64,000 nucleotides of DNA from the NCBI GenBank assembly GCA_028290545.1, contig JAQGJP010000104.1, positions 62,001 to 126,000 of the forward strand, in the 5' to 3' direction. This stretch comes from Rhizobium sp. Its GTDB lineage: Bacteria > Pseudomonadota > Alphaproteobacteria > Rhizobiales > Rhizobiaceae. Shown here in pieces: positions 1 to 8,099 of this stretch. A program made the position numbers and the translations under genes. The notes below the pieces were generated by a model. The model was not told the DNA's origin, made no database searches, and saw only the letters and a list, made by a program, of their open reading frames with translations. Each line of letters starts with the position of its first letter. The stretch's first letter is position 1.

Positions 1-107
1 GCTTGCCGTACCCTCCAAACTTTTCGGATTCAAAAAGGTTCCGGATTTGCCAAATACGAATCGGCTCAAAAAAAGGGGCGAAAAATATCGAAAACGGCGA
101 CATTGCC

Positions 108-132
108 GGAACAATCGTCGCTTTTCCTCGTT
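108..132 (+). promoter_or_regulatory. EcfG-type (general stress sigma) promoter
   Basis: GGAAC at 108-112, a 16-base spacer, and CGTT at 129-132 match the alphaproteobacterial EcfG/RpoE2 consensus exactly. It points at the DUF892 gene starting at 283, leaving a leader of about 145 bases. The motif is seen; its use is inferred. Confidence 0.7.
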
Positions 133-282
133 CGAATGGCAGGATCAATCGATCTTATGGGTCTGGGGACGTTTTCATATCTTGAGGTAACTCTCGCTTG
201 TTGCTGCCCCACGCCTAGCAAGCCTTGACCCTTTCTTGAACGGGCCACTGTAAGCGAACCAAAACCTCGAAGGAGATATTCC

Positions 283-783
283 ATGGCACAGAAAATGCTC
301 GATGACCTTTTCTACGATACTCTCAAGGATATCTATTATGCCGAGCGCCAGATCGTGAAGGCCCTGCCGAAGATGGCACGTGGCGCAACGGATCCGAAGC
401 TCAAGGCCGCATTCGAAAAACACAAGGAGCAGACGGAAGGTCAGATCGAGCGCCTGCAACAGGTGTTTGAATCGATCGGCAAGCGCGCCCAGGGCAAGAC
501 ATGCGAAGCCATCCAGGGCATCCTCGCCGAGGGCGAAGAGATCATGGAGGAATTCAAGGGCACGCCAGCGCTCGATGCCGGACTGATTTCCTCGGCACAG
601 GCTGTCGAGCACTATGAAATCACCCGCTATGGCACGCTGAAGAGCTGGGCGAACCAGCTCGGCTACAAGGATGCCGTCAAGCTACTCGACGCCACTTTGC
701 AGGAAGAATCGCAGACCGACACAGATCTCAGCAAGCTGGCCGAAACGGCCATCAATGCCGCTGCCCAGAAGAAAGCGGCCTGA
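283..783 (+). CDS. DUF892 ferritin-like stress protein (YciE/YciF type)
   Basis: The 166-residue protein belongs to the DUF892 family of four-helix, ferritin-like proteins related to E. coli YciE and YciF. These are general-stress proteins; some bind a di-metal centre, but no reaction is firmly assigned. The family signature is clear at the N-terminus (LFYDTLKDIYYAERQIVKALPK truncated here to its core DIYYAERQI), followed by helices carrying E and H residues such as EHYEI near residue 110. The start at 283 is supported by AAGGAG six bases upstream. An exact EcfG-type promoter lies at 108-132 and a strong hairpin at 801-830 closes the transcript, so it is probably a single-gene stress unit. 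Confidence 0.9.
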   Translation: MAQKMLDDLFYDTLKDIYYAERQIVKALPKMARGATDPKLKAAFEKHKEQTEGQIERLQQVFESIGKRAQGKTCEAIQGILAEGEEIMEEFKGTPALDAGLISSAQAVEHYEITRYGTLKSWANQLGYKDAVKLLDATLQEESQTDTDLSKLAETAINAAAQKKAA

Positions 784-800
784 TTGATCGAATCGCAAGC

Positions 801-830
801 GAGGCGGCCGGCTGAAAAGCCGGCCGCCTC
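801..830. terminator. Hairpin after the DUF892 gene
   Basis: Perfect 13-bp stem (GAGGCGGCCGGCT and its complement) around a GAAA loop, 17 bases after the stop. There is no T-run after it, so it may act as a Rho-dependent or 3'-end-stabilising hairpin. Confidence 0.7.
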
Positions 831-887
831 AATAATGGGTGCACCCATGCGCCGATGAATTGACGCCTATAAAATCCGGATGAACCG

Positions 888-1097
888 CTACGGCCGCCCG
901 TCTGACAGATCGCGACCATTGATCGATGCCGGAACTGAAATCTGCTGGCCCGAAGGCTTCGGCAACGGGATATCGACCGCATCCGGCACCACAACATGCG
1001 CATCAGCGGCGTCAGAGCGCTGCAGTTTATGGCGGAAATTCGGCTGCGCTGGCTTGGTCGAACCGCTGGGCGTCGCCGGTACAATGTTCTTGTCCAT
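888..1097 (-). CDS. Small hypothetical protein (69 aa)
   Basis: The 69-residue hydrophilic protein has no family I recognise. I place the start at 1097 because GAGGAAGGG lies at the right distance before that ATG; a longer reading to 1214 would run through a duplicated leader. The protein begins MDKNIVPAT and is rich in P, S and D, with no membrane segment and no signal peptide. It is transcribed away from glgX, and its own exact EcfG-type promoter at 1163-1187 faces it. That makes a stress-induced protein likely, function unknown. Confidence 0.6.
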   Translation of the reverse strand: MDKNIVPATPSGSTKPAQPNFRHKLQRSDAADAHVVVPDAVDIPLPKPSGQQISVPASINGRDLSDGRP

Positions 1098-1117
1098 TTC
1101 AATCCCTTCCTCGCTTT

Positions 1118-1163
1118 TTATCTTTTGCCTCCATGTCTGATTATCTTTTGCCTCCATGTCTGA
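1118..1163. repeat. Direct tandem duplication of 23 bp in the leader of the 69-aa gene
   Basis: The 23 bases at 1118-1140 are repeated exactly at 1141-1163. Read on the minus strand each copy carries an ATG followed by GGAGG, inside the 5' leader of the gene at 888-1097 and directly downstream of its promoter. Confidence 0.85.
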
Positions 1164-1187
1164 ACGATCTCGCCAGCGGTTGGTTCC
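1163..1187 (-). promoter_or_regulatory. EcfG-type promoter, minus strand
   Basis: On the minus strand GGAAC (1187-1183), 16 bases, CGTT (1166-1163). It faces the 69-aa gene at 888-1097 and is back to back with the glgX promoter 28 bases away. Confidence 0.7.
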
Positions 1188-1214
1188 AACTTTGTCGTCA
1201 ATGCTGCGCCGCAC

Positions 1215-1239
1215 GGAACCATTGTTTCGCGAACTCGTT
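1215..1239 (+). promoter_or_regulatory. EcfG-type promoter before glgX
   Basis: GGAAC (1215-1219), 16 bases, CGTT (1236-1239), ending 33 bases before the glgX start codon. Exact match to the consensus. Confidence 0.75.
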
Positions 1240-1271
1240 GCTTTTTGCGATGGAACTTAAAGGAACACACG

Positions 1272-3353
1272 ATGGACATGCGGACCACTCAATGGACGAT
1301 CGAAGAGGGCGACTCTGCGAAACTCGGCGCGACTGCGCAGGAGGACGGCGTGAACTTCGCGCTTTTTTCAGCGCATGCCGATGGAGTAGAACTGTGCCTG
1401 TTCGATCCGACCGGTTCCCATGAAACCGCCCGCCTGCCGCTGCCGCAATATACCAACGAAATCTGGCATGGGTTCGTGCCCAACCTCAAGCCCGGCGCGC
1501 TGTACGGCTACCGCGTCCATGGCAAATACGAGCCTGAAAACGGCCACCGCTTCAATGCCAACAAGCTGCTGGCGGACCCCTATGCGCGGGGCTTTGCCGG
1601 CGAACTCGTCAAATCCGATACGCATTTCGGCTACGACCTGCATGCGGAGGAAGACAAGGACTTGACTTTCGACAGCCGCGACAACGCCGCCGAAATGATC
1701 AAATGTGTCGTCATCGACCCGGCCAGGCATCGGCTGACGGACAAGCGTCCGAAAATCCGTTGGGCGGATACGATCGCCTATGAAACGCATGTAAAGGGTT
1801 TCACGCAACTCAATCCCGCCATTCCCGAGGATTTGCGCGGGACGTTCGAGGGGCTGGGCCACAAGGCGGCGATTGAATATATCAAGAGCCTGGGCATCAC
1901 CTCCGTCGAGCTGCTGCCCATCCACGAATTTTTCGACGACTTTCACCTGATCGACAAAGGCCTGAAGAACTACTGGGGCTATAATACGTTCGGCTTTTTC
2001 GCGCCCGCCTCGCGCTATTTCGGACCCAATGGAGCGCAGGGTTTCCGCGACATGGTGCGCGCGCTGCACGACGCCAATATCGAGGTGATTCTCGATGTCG
2101 TCTACAATCATACCGCCGAAGGCAATGAGCTGGGGCCGACCTTCTCCTTCAAGGGCATCGACAACTTCTCATACTATCGCACCCTGGCCGACCAGCACCG
2201 CTACTATGTCAATGACACAGGCACCGGAAATACACTCAACACATCGCACCCGCGCGTACTGCAAATGGTGATGGATTCATTGCGCTACTGGGCCGAACAC
2301 ATGGAGATCGACGGCTTCCGGTTCGACCTTGGCAGCATTCTCGGCCGCGAGCCAGAGGGCTTCGACCAGCGTGGCGGTTTCTTCGATGCCGTCACCCAGG
2401 ATCCAACGCTCTGCGGCGTGAAGCTGATTGGTGAACCCTGGGATATCGGCCCCGGCGGCTATCAGGTTGGCGGCTTTCCGCCCGGCTGGGCCGAATGGAA
2501 CGACAAATACCGCGACTCCGTCCGCGAGTACTGGAAGAACGACGACAATACCGCTCCGGATTTTGCCTCGCGGCTGCTGGGCTCAGCCGATCTTTACGAC
2601 CAGCGGGGCCGCCGCCCCTGGTCAAGCGTCAATTTCATCACCGCGCATGACGGCTTTACGCTCAACGACCTCGTTTCCTATAACGAGAAGCACAACGAGA
2701 CGAATGGCGAGGACAACAATGACGGCCACGACCATAACCGGAGTTATAATTATGGCGCTGAAGGGCCGACGGATGATGAAGGCATTAACATCACCCGCGA
2801 GCGCCAGAAGCGCAATCTGCTGACGACGCTGCTTCTCTCGCATGGCACGCCGATGTTGCTTGCCGGCGACGAGTTGGGACGCAGCCAGCTCGGTAACAAC
2901 AACGGTTACTGCCAGGACAGCGAAATCAGCTGGCAGGCGTGGGAAAATCTGCCGGAAACCTGCACTCAGCTGCACGAATTTACCCGGCGGGTCATCGCGC
3001 TTCGCAAGGCGCAGCCACTGTTCCGCCGCGAGAACTGGCGTGATGGCATGGTGGTGAACTGGTTCAATGCCAGTGGCGGCGAGCATACGCCCGAACATTG
3101 GGTCGAGGAAACGCCGCTGTGCATGCATCTCGGCCGTGGTGATCTACTCGACGAGGACGGCATCTGGTCCGATATTCTTGTCCTGTTCAATCCCACGCCT
3201 GATAAACTGGGGTTCAAGCTACCCGAGTTCCACGGGCCGGCATGGCGACTGGAATTGACAACCGAAGACCCCGATCGCAACGGCGATATCATCGAGGACA
3301 ACAAGGTCTACGAAATGGAAGGCCGTTCCATGGCGGTGTTCCGCAGGGCTTAA
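1272..3353 (+). CDS. glgX: Glycogen debranching enzyme GlgX
   Basis: GlgX is an isoamylase-type GH13 enzyme that cuts alpha-1,6 branches of phosphorylase-trimmed glycogen in the cytoplasm. The 693-residue protein has an N-terminal CBM48-like domain (about 20-110) and a GH13 barrel. All four GH13 regions are visible: DVVYNH, GFRFDLGS with the nucleophile Asp, LIGEPWDIG with the acid Glu, and ITAHDGF. I use the ATG at 1272 because AAAGGA precedes it; a start at 1245 would add nine residues. The gene converges on glgA and is driven by an exact EcfG-type promoter, so glycogen turnover here seems tied to the stress response. No glgB, glgC or glgP lies in the window. Confidence 0.95.
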   Translation: MDMRTTQWTIEEGDSAKLGATAQEDGVNFALFSAHADGVELCLFDPTGSHETARLPLPQYTNEIWHGFVPNLKPGALYGYRVHGKYEPENGHRFNANKLLADPYARGFAGELVKSDTHFGYDLHAEEDKDLTFDSRDNAAEMIKCVVIDPARHRLTDKRPKIRWADTIAYETHVKGFTQLNPAIPEDLRGTFEGLGHKAAIEYIKSLGITSVELLPIHEFFDDFHLIDKGLKNYWGYNTFGFFAPASRYFGPNGAQGFRDMVRALHDANIEVILDVVYNHTAEGNELGPTFSFKGIDNFSYYRTLADQHRYYVNDTGTGNTLNTSHPRVLQMVMDSLRYWAEHMEIDGFRFDLGSILGREPEGFDQRGGFFDAVTQDPTLCGVKLIGEPWDIGPGGYQVGGFPPGWAEWNDKYRDSVREYWKNDDNTAPDFASRLLGSADLYDQRGRRPWSSVNFITAHDGFTLNDLVSYNEKHNETNGEDNNDGHDHNRSYNYGAEGPTDDEGINITRERQKRNLLTTLLLSHGTPMLLAGDELGRSQLGNNNGYCQDSEISWQAWENLPETCTQLHEFTRRVIALRKAQPLFRRENWRDGMVVNWFNASGGEHTPEHWVEETPLCMHLGRGDLLDEDGIWSDILVLFNPTPDKLGFKLPEFHGPAWRLELTTEDPDRNGDIIEDNKVYEMEGRSMAVFRRA

Positions 3354-3359
3354 GCGAAC

Positions 3360-3386
3360 GTCCCCTCCCTTCTTGGAGGAGGGGAC
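3360..3386. terminator. Bidirectional terminator between glgX and glgA
   Basis: A 9-bp GC-rich stem (GTCCCCTCC paired with GGAGGGGAC) followed by TTTG, in the 65-base space between the two convergent genes. Confidence 0.7.
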
Positions 3387-3418
3387 TTTGACAAGCCTTT
3401 CATTGTCAGATGAAGGCT

Positions 3419-4894
3419 CTAACCCGTCGCTCGCTGCATCTCCACGCCCGAAGACGTGCCGGACTTGCGCGCAAGGCTGCGGAACAACGAGGCATACTGG
3501 CCGGCGCTACGCTCCCAGGAAAAGCGCGCCTTCATGCCTTGCGTCTGGACCTGCTGCCATTGCTTGGGGTTGTTGTAGGTATCCATGGCCCGGCGGATCG
3601 CATGACATAAGCCTTCGGTCGTGACCGGGTGGAACTGGAACCCGGTCGCGACCTGGGCATTCATCGCCGCGTCATTGGCATCAATGACCGTTTCAGCCAG
3701 ACCGCCGGTACGGGAGACCACAGGTATGCTGCCATAACGCAGGCCATACAGCTGGGTCAGCCCGCAGGGTTCGAAACGTGAGGGCTGGATGATCGCGTCC
3801 GATCCGCCGTGAATCAGATGCGCGAGTTCCTCGCTATAGCCTATGTTGACGGCAATCCGTCCCGGATGCTTTTCCGCGGCCTCGAGCAGCATGCGTTCGA
3901 TATCGGCATCGCCCTTGCCGCAGACGATCAGTTTGCCGCCGCTGAAAACCAGATAATCCGAGGCATAGGCAAGCATGTCCATACCCTTCTGCCATGTCAG
4001 GCGGCTGATAGCGGAGAAAATCGGGCCGCCGTCATCATCGAGACCGAGTCTTTGCTCCAGCCTTCGCCTGTTCTTGCGCCTCAGATCGACATTGGCCAGA
4101 TCGAATGTCTGCGGCAACAGTTCGTCCGTTTCCGGATTCCAGACATCGTCATCAATGCCATTGAGAATTCCCCGCAGGCTGTCGCGGCGAACTTTCAATA
4201 CACCTTCCATGCCCATGCCGAAGCGTGGGGTCAGAATTTCGCGGGCATATGTGGGGCTGACCGTGGTGATGACGTCCGACGTCATCAGTCCTCCCTTCAG
4301 GAAGGAAATGTCGCCGTAATATTCAAGGCAACCGACATTGTTGGCACTCGGCGGCAAATGCAGGTAAGGCACCAGGGTCGCAGGATACTGCCCCTGGAAG
4401 GCGATATTGTGGATCGTCAGGACGACCGGCTTTTCGCATCCCATTTCACGCATGTAGACCGAGGTGAGCGCCGACTGCCAGTCATGGGTATGAACGAGGT
4501 CGGGCTGCCAGCCCGGCAACTCACCGCTGGCGATCAGCGCTGCGGCCAGGGAAAGCGCAGCGAAGCGTTTCCAGTTGTCAGGATGATCAATGCCATGCTC
4601 ATCGAGATATGGCGTACCCGGCCGGTCGTATAGGGCCGGAATATCCAGGATGAACAACATCAAATCAGCGGATTGCAAAAACCGTATCGCCGCGCGTTCG
4701 CCCAGCAAATCGTCGAATTCAAAAAGAGGCTCACTGGCATACGCCATAGGAAAGAAAACTGGGTAACCAGGCACAAGCGTTACGGAATCGACGCCAAAGC
4801 TCTTCAATGCCTTGGGCAATGACCCTGTAACGTCCGCAAGCCCTCCGGTTTTGATATAAGGATAGACCTCGGAGGTAACGGACAAAACTTTCAT
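3419..4894 (-). CDS. glgA: Glycogen synthase GlgA (GT5)
   Basis: GlgA elongates alpha-1,4-glucan chains from ADP-glucose. The 491-residue length is normal for bacterial GT5. The N-terminus carries the ADP-glucose motif KTGGLADV (about 16-23). The C-terminal Rossmann domain carries ICGKGDAD and the retaining-GT signature [15 protein letters not shown] with its two spaced acidic/turn elements. The start ATG at 4894 begins the expected [12 protein letters not shown]; the upstream ribosome site is weak. It is convergent with glgX. No EcfG motif was seen before it. Confidence 0.95.
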   Translation of the reverse strand: MKVLSVTSEVYPYIKTGGLADVTGSLPKALKSFGVDSVTLVPGYPVFFPMAYASEPLFEFDDLLGERAAIRFLQSADLMLFILDIPALYDRPGTPYLDEHGIDHPDNWKRFAALSLAAALIASGELPGWQPDLVHTHDWQSALTSVYMREMGCEKPVVLTIHNIAFQGQYPATLVPYLHLPPSANNVGCLEYYGDISFLKGGLMTSDVITTVSPTYAREILTPRFGMGMEGVLKVRRDSLRGILNGIDDDVWNPETDELLPQTFDLANVDLRRKNRRRLEQRLGLDDDGGPIFSAISRLTWQKGMDMLAYASDYLVFSGGKLIVCGKGDADIERMLLEAAEKHPGRIAVNIGYSEELAHLIHGGSDAIIQPSRFEPCGLTQLYGLRYGSIPVVSRTGGLAETVIDANDAAMNAQVATGFQFHPVTTEGLCHAIRRAMDTYNNPKQWQQVQTQGMKARFSWERSAGQYASLFRSLARKSGTSSGVEMQRATG

Positions 4895-5097
4895 GTGTTT
4901 AGACCAGGTATGCGATGCGATATCTCAGGCATTTTGGGTGGCCCCCGGCATGATTTCAAAAGCTACACGTTATCTACGATACAACTTGGCTGGCCATTTT
5001 CAGTTCCCCGGCAAGGCTCGAATCAAGCTGATCACGTGCCAGGAAACTTCCAATGAAGCGTACCATCAAAGATAATTTATTTAAATATTTTTAACGC

Positions 5098-5122
5098 GGA
5101 ACTTCTTTCGATACATCGAGTT
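5098..5122 (+). promoter_or_regulatory. Possible EcfG-type promoter (variant -10)
   Basis: GGAAC (5098-5102), 16 bases, then AGTT instead of CGTT, 27 bases before the ATG at 5149. The same AGTT variant occurs before the gene at 18121. Confidence 0.4.
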
Positions 5123-5148
5123 TTGTGGAGTGGGAATGGGAGATCTCA

Positions 5149-5442
5149 ATGCACGACAAGACCTATGACATAACGTGTGACAGCGATGGCTGGTCATGCC
5201 GCTCGGCAGGAAATCTGATGGGATCTTTCCCATCCTGGCTCCTTGCGATCGGCGCGGCCCGGGCTGCCGCAGAGAAAGACAGACGAAACGGCATCTCAGC
5301 GGTGATCCGTTATCAGGATCTCAAGGGCGCAATGCAGACGCTGAAATACGAAGACGAAAATATGGAACAGCCGCCGCAGTGTCTGGATCCCAAGGCACTT
5401 CGGCGCATAGACCGGCTTGTCACCGGACATCGAATGAATTAA
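5149..5442 (+). CDS. Small DUF2188-like protein
   Basis: The 97-residue protein begins MHDKTYDITCDSDGW and contains a GW turn, a LAIGAARAAAEKD helix and an RYQDLKGA segment. This order resembles DUF2188 (a YxV..GW..., then AxxxArxxA, then DGxI layout), but the match is loose and is my inference. No enzymatic motif is visible. I place the start at the ATG at 5149, which follows GGGAG; a GTG at 5125 would add eight residues. A variant EcfG-like promoter lies just upstream. The glycosylase gene starts 32 bases downstream, so the two may be cotranscribed. Confidence 0.65.
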   Translation: MHDKTYDITCDSDGWSCRSAGNLMGSFPSWLLAIGAARAAAEKDRRNGISAVIRYQDLKGAMQTLKYEDENMEQPPQCLDPKALRRIDRLVTGHRMN

Positions 5443-5474
5443 CACGACCTGCGGTAAAAACCGGTGACGGAAAT

Positions 5475-6032
5475 ATGATCGAAGCCGATTTTTTCGCCCG
5501 GCCATCGAAGGTTGTTGCGCTCGACCTGATTGGCGTTTCCTTGCTCTTTGAGGGAGTTGGCGGCGCTATCGTCGAAACCGAAGCCTATCATGAGCAGGAT
5601 CCAGCCTCGCACAGCTATAGGGGACAGACGTCTCGCAATGGCGCGATGTTCGGACCGCCGGGACATGTCTATATTTATCGCTCCTACGGCATCCACTGGT
5701 GCCTGAATTTCGTCTGCCTGCCTGGTAGCGCTGTGTTGATTCGCGCGCTGCAGCCCGATGTCAATATCGAAGCGATGCGCCAGCGACGCGGCGATGTCGC
5801 GACACGGCTGCTTTGCTCCGGACCGGGGCGGCTTACAGAAGCGCTGGGCATCACCGGTGCGCATGACGGACTTTCGCTGACAGCCCCGCCTTTTGTACTG
5901 CAGCCTCGAAGCGAAGATATTGCCGTTGATGTCGGCACCCGTATCGGAATCACCAAGGCGGTCGGGGAGAATTTGCGCTTTGGCGTGAAGGCATCGCCCT
6001 TCCTCAGCAAGAAGTTCCCGATCGCTATTTGA
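5475..6032 (+). CDS. 3-methyladenine DNA glycosylase (AAG/MPG family)
   Basis: The enzyme excises alkylated purines such as 3-methyladenine and starts base-excision repair. The 185-residue protein is the usual bacterial length. It shows the family core: LLFEGVGGAIVETEAYHEQDPASHS with the catalytic Glu of IVETEAY near residue 42, then the FGPPGHVYIYRSYG segment, and LCSGPGRLTEALGI near 120. The start at 5475 gives MIEADFFARPS and fits the alignment of the family; the open frame continues upstream to 5196 but that part overlaps the preceding gene and is not credible. Linked to stress genes, consistent with a protective role. Confidence 0.92.
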   Translation: MIEADFFARPSKVVALDLIGVSLLFEGVGGAIVETEAYHEQDPASHSYRGQTSRNGAMFGPPGHVYIYRSYGIHWCLNFVCLPGSAVLIRALQPDVNIEAMRQRRGDVATRLLCSGPGRLTEALGITGAHDGLSLTAPPFVLQPRSEDIAVDVGTRIGITKAVGENLRFGVKASPFLSKKFPIAI

Positions 6033-6168
6033 CTTCCGCTTTTCAAAACTCTCCGGAAAAAGCACAGACACTGTCCAATTGACGGGGTCCAAGCTGTATT
6101 TGTGGCTAACTTTCGGTGAAATCGGCGGAATACTGCCGAGAAATCGCAAAATTCATCAATAAAAGCGC

Positions 6169-6193
6169 GGAACATTCCTTTCCGAGCACCGTT
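6169..6193 (+). promoter_or_regulatory. EcfG-type promoter before the small membrane-protein operon
   Basis: GGAAC (6169-6173), 16 bases, CGTT (6190-6193). Exact match, about 85 bases before the 25-aa gene at 6279. Confidence 0.72.
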
Positions 6194-6278
6194 CTAGCAA
6201 TGCCGCTCGCAAGAACAGGATTTCTAGTGAAGCGGCACTTTACGGTTTAAGAATTCATAGTTGTAACAGGAGGTTATC

Positions 6279-6356
6279 ATGGGTCGCGGTATTCTGCTTT
6301 GGTTTCTCGGTATTCCGATTCCGATTATCATTCTCATCCTTCTCCTCTGGCGCTAG
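6279..6356 (+). CDS. 25-residue single-span membrane peptide
   Basis: A 26-codon frame begins ATG at 6279 and ends TAG at 6356. AGGAGG sits at 6269-6274, five bases before the ATG, which is a near-ideal ribosome site. The product starts MGRGILLWFLG, then a run of I, P and L, and ends LLLWR: one hydrophobic segment flanked by arginines. The stop overlaps the ribosome site of the next gene (GGAGGTC before 6363), so the two are translationally linked. Function unknown. Peptides of this kind often tune a neighbouring membrane protein, but that is inference. Confidence 0.7.
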   Translation: MGRGILLWFLGIPIPIIILILLLWR

Positions 6357-6362
6357 GAGGTC

Positions 6363-7265
6363 ATGATGGCCATCTCTGATACTCCATTGATGATGGATGC
6401 TCCCATCGAGTCATCCTCGTCCGCTGTCAGCTGGGGGCCGATATTTGCAGGCGCCCTTGTCGCTGCAGCAATATCTCTTCTGCTTCTGCTGGTCGGCGCC
6501 GGACTGGGCTTTGCCATGGTGTCGCCCTGGTCGTCACAGAGCGCCTCGGCTGCAACGATAGGCGCGACAGCTGCAGTCTGGCTCGTCGTGGTGCAGTGGC
6601 TGTCGTCTGGTTTGGGCGGCTATCTTACCGGCCGGCTGCGCACCAAGTGGGTCGGCGTTCATACCGATGAAGTCGGGTTTCGTGACACAGCCCATGGCTT
6701 TCTCGCATGGGCAGTTGCAACGCTTCTCGTCGCCGGTGTCCTGAGTTCGAGCGTCTCGTCCATTATCGGCATGGGCGCGCAGGCAACAGCCACGATCGCG
6801 GGCGCAACAACGACCGCAGCAGCATCGGTCGCGGCGAAGAGCGGTGAGGATTTCTCCACATCCTACTTCACGGATGCGCTGCTGCGTCCGAGTGATCCGG
6901 CATCGGCAACCAACCCGGCTACGAACACGGAGGCATCCGCCGCGCAGCTTTCGCGCATTCTCACGAATGCCGCGATCCAAGGCAAGATGTCCGCCGCAGA
7001 CCGCACCTATGTCGACAAAGTCGTCGCCGCACGCACCGGCCTGCCTGAAGCCGATGCCAAGGCACGCGTCGATGCCGTTCTGAAGGAGATCGAAGACGCC
7101 AAGGTTGCAGCCCAGCAGGCTGCAGACGAGGCCCGCAAAGCGGCTTCGGCTACATCCCTCCTGGGCGCTCTGTCGCTGTTCATCGGCGCCTTCATCGCCT
7201 CGGTCGCCGCAGCTTTCGGCGGACGACAGCGCGACGATGACGAAGAAGTATTGCTGCGGACTTGA
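6363..7265 (+). CDS. Multi-span membrane protein of unknown function
   Basis: The 300-residue protein has hydrophobic segments at about 22-50, 62-82, 108-132 and 264-284. Between the third and fourth lies a long, alanine-rich soluble stretch (about 140-260) with coiled-coil-like heptads near AAQQADEARKA. The end DDDEEVLLRT is acidic and cytoplasmic if the helix count is right. I do not recognise a named family with certainty; it resembles YrzE-type or stress-associated membrane proteins of rhizobia. ATG codons occur at 6363 and 6366, and either could be the start. It follows the 25-aa peptide by six bases under an EcfG-type promoter. Confidence 0.75.
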   Translation: MMAISDTPLMMDAPIESSSSAVSWGPIFAGALVAAAISLLLLLVGAGLGFAMVSPWSSQSASAATIGATAAVWLVVVQWLSSGLGGYLTGRLRTKWVGVHTDEVGFRDTAHGFLAWAVATLLVAGVLSSSVSSIIGMGAQATATIAGATTTAAASVAAKSGEDFSTSYFTDALLRPSDPASATNPATNTEASAAQLSRILTNAAIQGKMSAADRTYVDKVVAARTGLPEADAKARVDAVLKEIEDAKVAAQQAADEARKAASATSLLGALSLFIGAFIASVAAAFGGRQRDDDEEVLLRT

Positions 7266-7319
7266 CCCGCGGCAATACTGTGTCAATAAATTGGCCCTGA
7301 CTATTATTGGGCATAACCG

Positions 7320-7721
7320 ATGAAAAACCGCGATCGTTACTTAGCGCTTGCGAATAGAATATCGAACTGGTTTGAAAAGCCATCCGCCCTCATCGCGGCG
7401 GTGGCTTTTCTCTCTATGTGGACGTTCGTCGCCTTGCTGATCGGTATTTCGATCGCGGGGATTCTGATCGCTACGATGACCATCAATTTATTTATCTTGG
7501 CAATGGTGTTTCTCGTGCAGCATGCGCACAAATCCGATATCCGGTCGCTCCAGGCCAAACTGGGCGAGTTGATCGAGGCTGGAAAACTGGAAAGCAGCGG
7601 CGCAAACGCCGACAGGATGAGTGATACGGAGTTGCAGCAGCTCAGGCAGTTGCTAAAGCGCCAGGCCGATAACGACAGTGGCCCGTTCGTTGACAAGGAC
7701 CAACGCCCCTCACTGTTCTGA
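7320..7721 (+). CDS. Low-affinity iron permease family-like membrane protein
   Basis: The 133-residue protein has two hydrophobic helices (about 24-44 and 46-68) and a soluble tail. The segment MVFLVQHAHKSDIRSLQAKLGELIEAGK matches the conserved core of the low-affinity iron permease family (PF04120), in which the VFLIQ...N...D..AL..KL.ELI pattern is typical. Members in bacteria are small and their transport activity is unproven. The C-terminal LQQLRQLLKRQ is probably a coiled coil. The gene follows the 300-aa membrane protein by 54 bases and could be in its transcript. A hairpin at 7732-7752 follows. Confidence 0.75.
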   Translation: MKNRDRYLALANRISNWFEKPSALIAAVAFLSMWTFVALLIGISIAGILIATMTINLFILAMVFLVQHAHKSDIRSLQAKLGELIEAGKLESSGANADRMSDTELQQLRQLLKRQADNDSGPFVDKDQRPSLF

Positions 7722-7731
7722 ACATGAAAAA

Positions 7732-7752
7732 GGCCGCTCTTGGCAGGCGGCC
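7732..7752. terminator. Hairpin terminator between convergent genes
   Basis: GGCCGC (7732-7737) pairs with GCGGCC (7747-7752); A-tract before and GTTTCC after, so it can serve both the gene ending at 7721 and the one ending at 7780. Confidence 0.6.
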
Positions 7753-7779
7753 GTTTCCGTCTTCGAAAAACAATTTCAA

Positions 7780-8019
7780 TCAGCGATCGAGCGCGCCGTT
7801 GCTCTGCTGCTCATATGCCTGTTCGTAATCGCTTGGGCCATCGGTACTGCCGATCTGGATCATCAGCGCCCTTGCCTTGGCGATGACGTTCTCGCGATTG
7901 AGGTCGTGAGTGTGCCGCATCATCACAGAAATGACTTCGCCGCCGTCACCACAAAAATCTACCTTGAAAGCTGGATTGCTCCCACCCTCTTCACGTATCT
8001 GCGTTTCTACAAGATGCAT
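7780..8019 (-). CDS. Small hypothetical protein (79 aa)
   Basis: The start at 8019 has a strong AGGAGG seven bases upstream; the frame is open to 8097 but that region holds the promoter. The product begins MHLVETQIREE and contains FKVDFCGDGGEVISVMM followed by a helix and a polar tail. It looks like a small soluble alpha/beta protein, DUF6894-like in layout, but I cannot name it with confidence. An EcfG-type promoter with a 17-base spacer lies 31 bases upstream. Probably stress induced. Confidence 0.7.
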   Translation of the reverse strand: MHLVETQIREEGGSNPAFKVDFCGDGGEVISVMMRHTHDLNRENVIAKARALMIQIGSTDGPSDYEQAYEQQSNGALDR

Positions 8020-8049
8020 GGCTAGTCCTCCTGTTGCACGTGAGGTGGA

Positions 8050-8075
8050 AACGAGTCCGCGACGGGCTTTGTTCC
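8050..8075 (-). promoter_or_regulatory. EcfG-type promoter, 17-base spacer, minus strand
   Basis: On the minus strand GGAAC (8075-8071), 17 bases, CGTT (8053-8050). Faces the 79-aa gene starting at 8019. Confidence 0.65.
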
Positions 8076-8099
8076 GTGTGACTAACGGAGGAACCAACG

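Noticed and set aside
1-282. Small minus-strand frame near the left edge
   Set aside because: No ribosome site or family match; the region holds the promoter of the DUF892 gene instead.
5196-5474. Upstream extension of the DNA glycosylase
   Set aside because: It overlaps the DUF2188-like gene in another frame and adds residues that do not fit the family; the ATG at 5475 gives the normal length.
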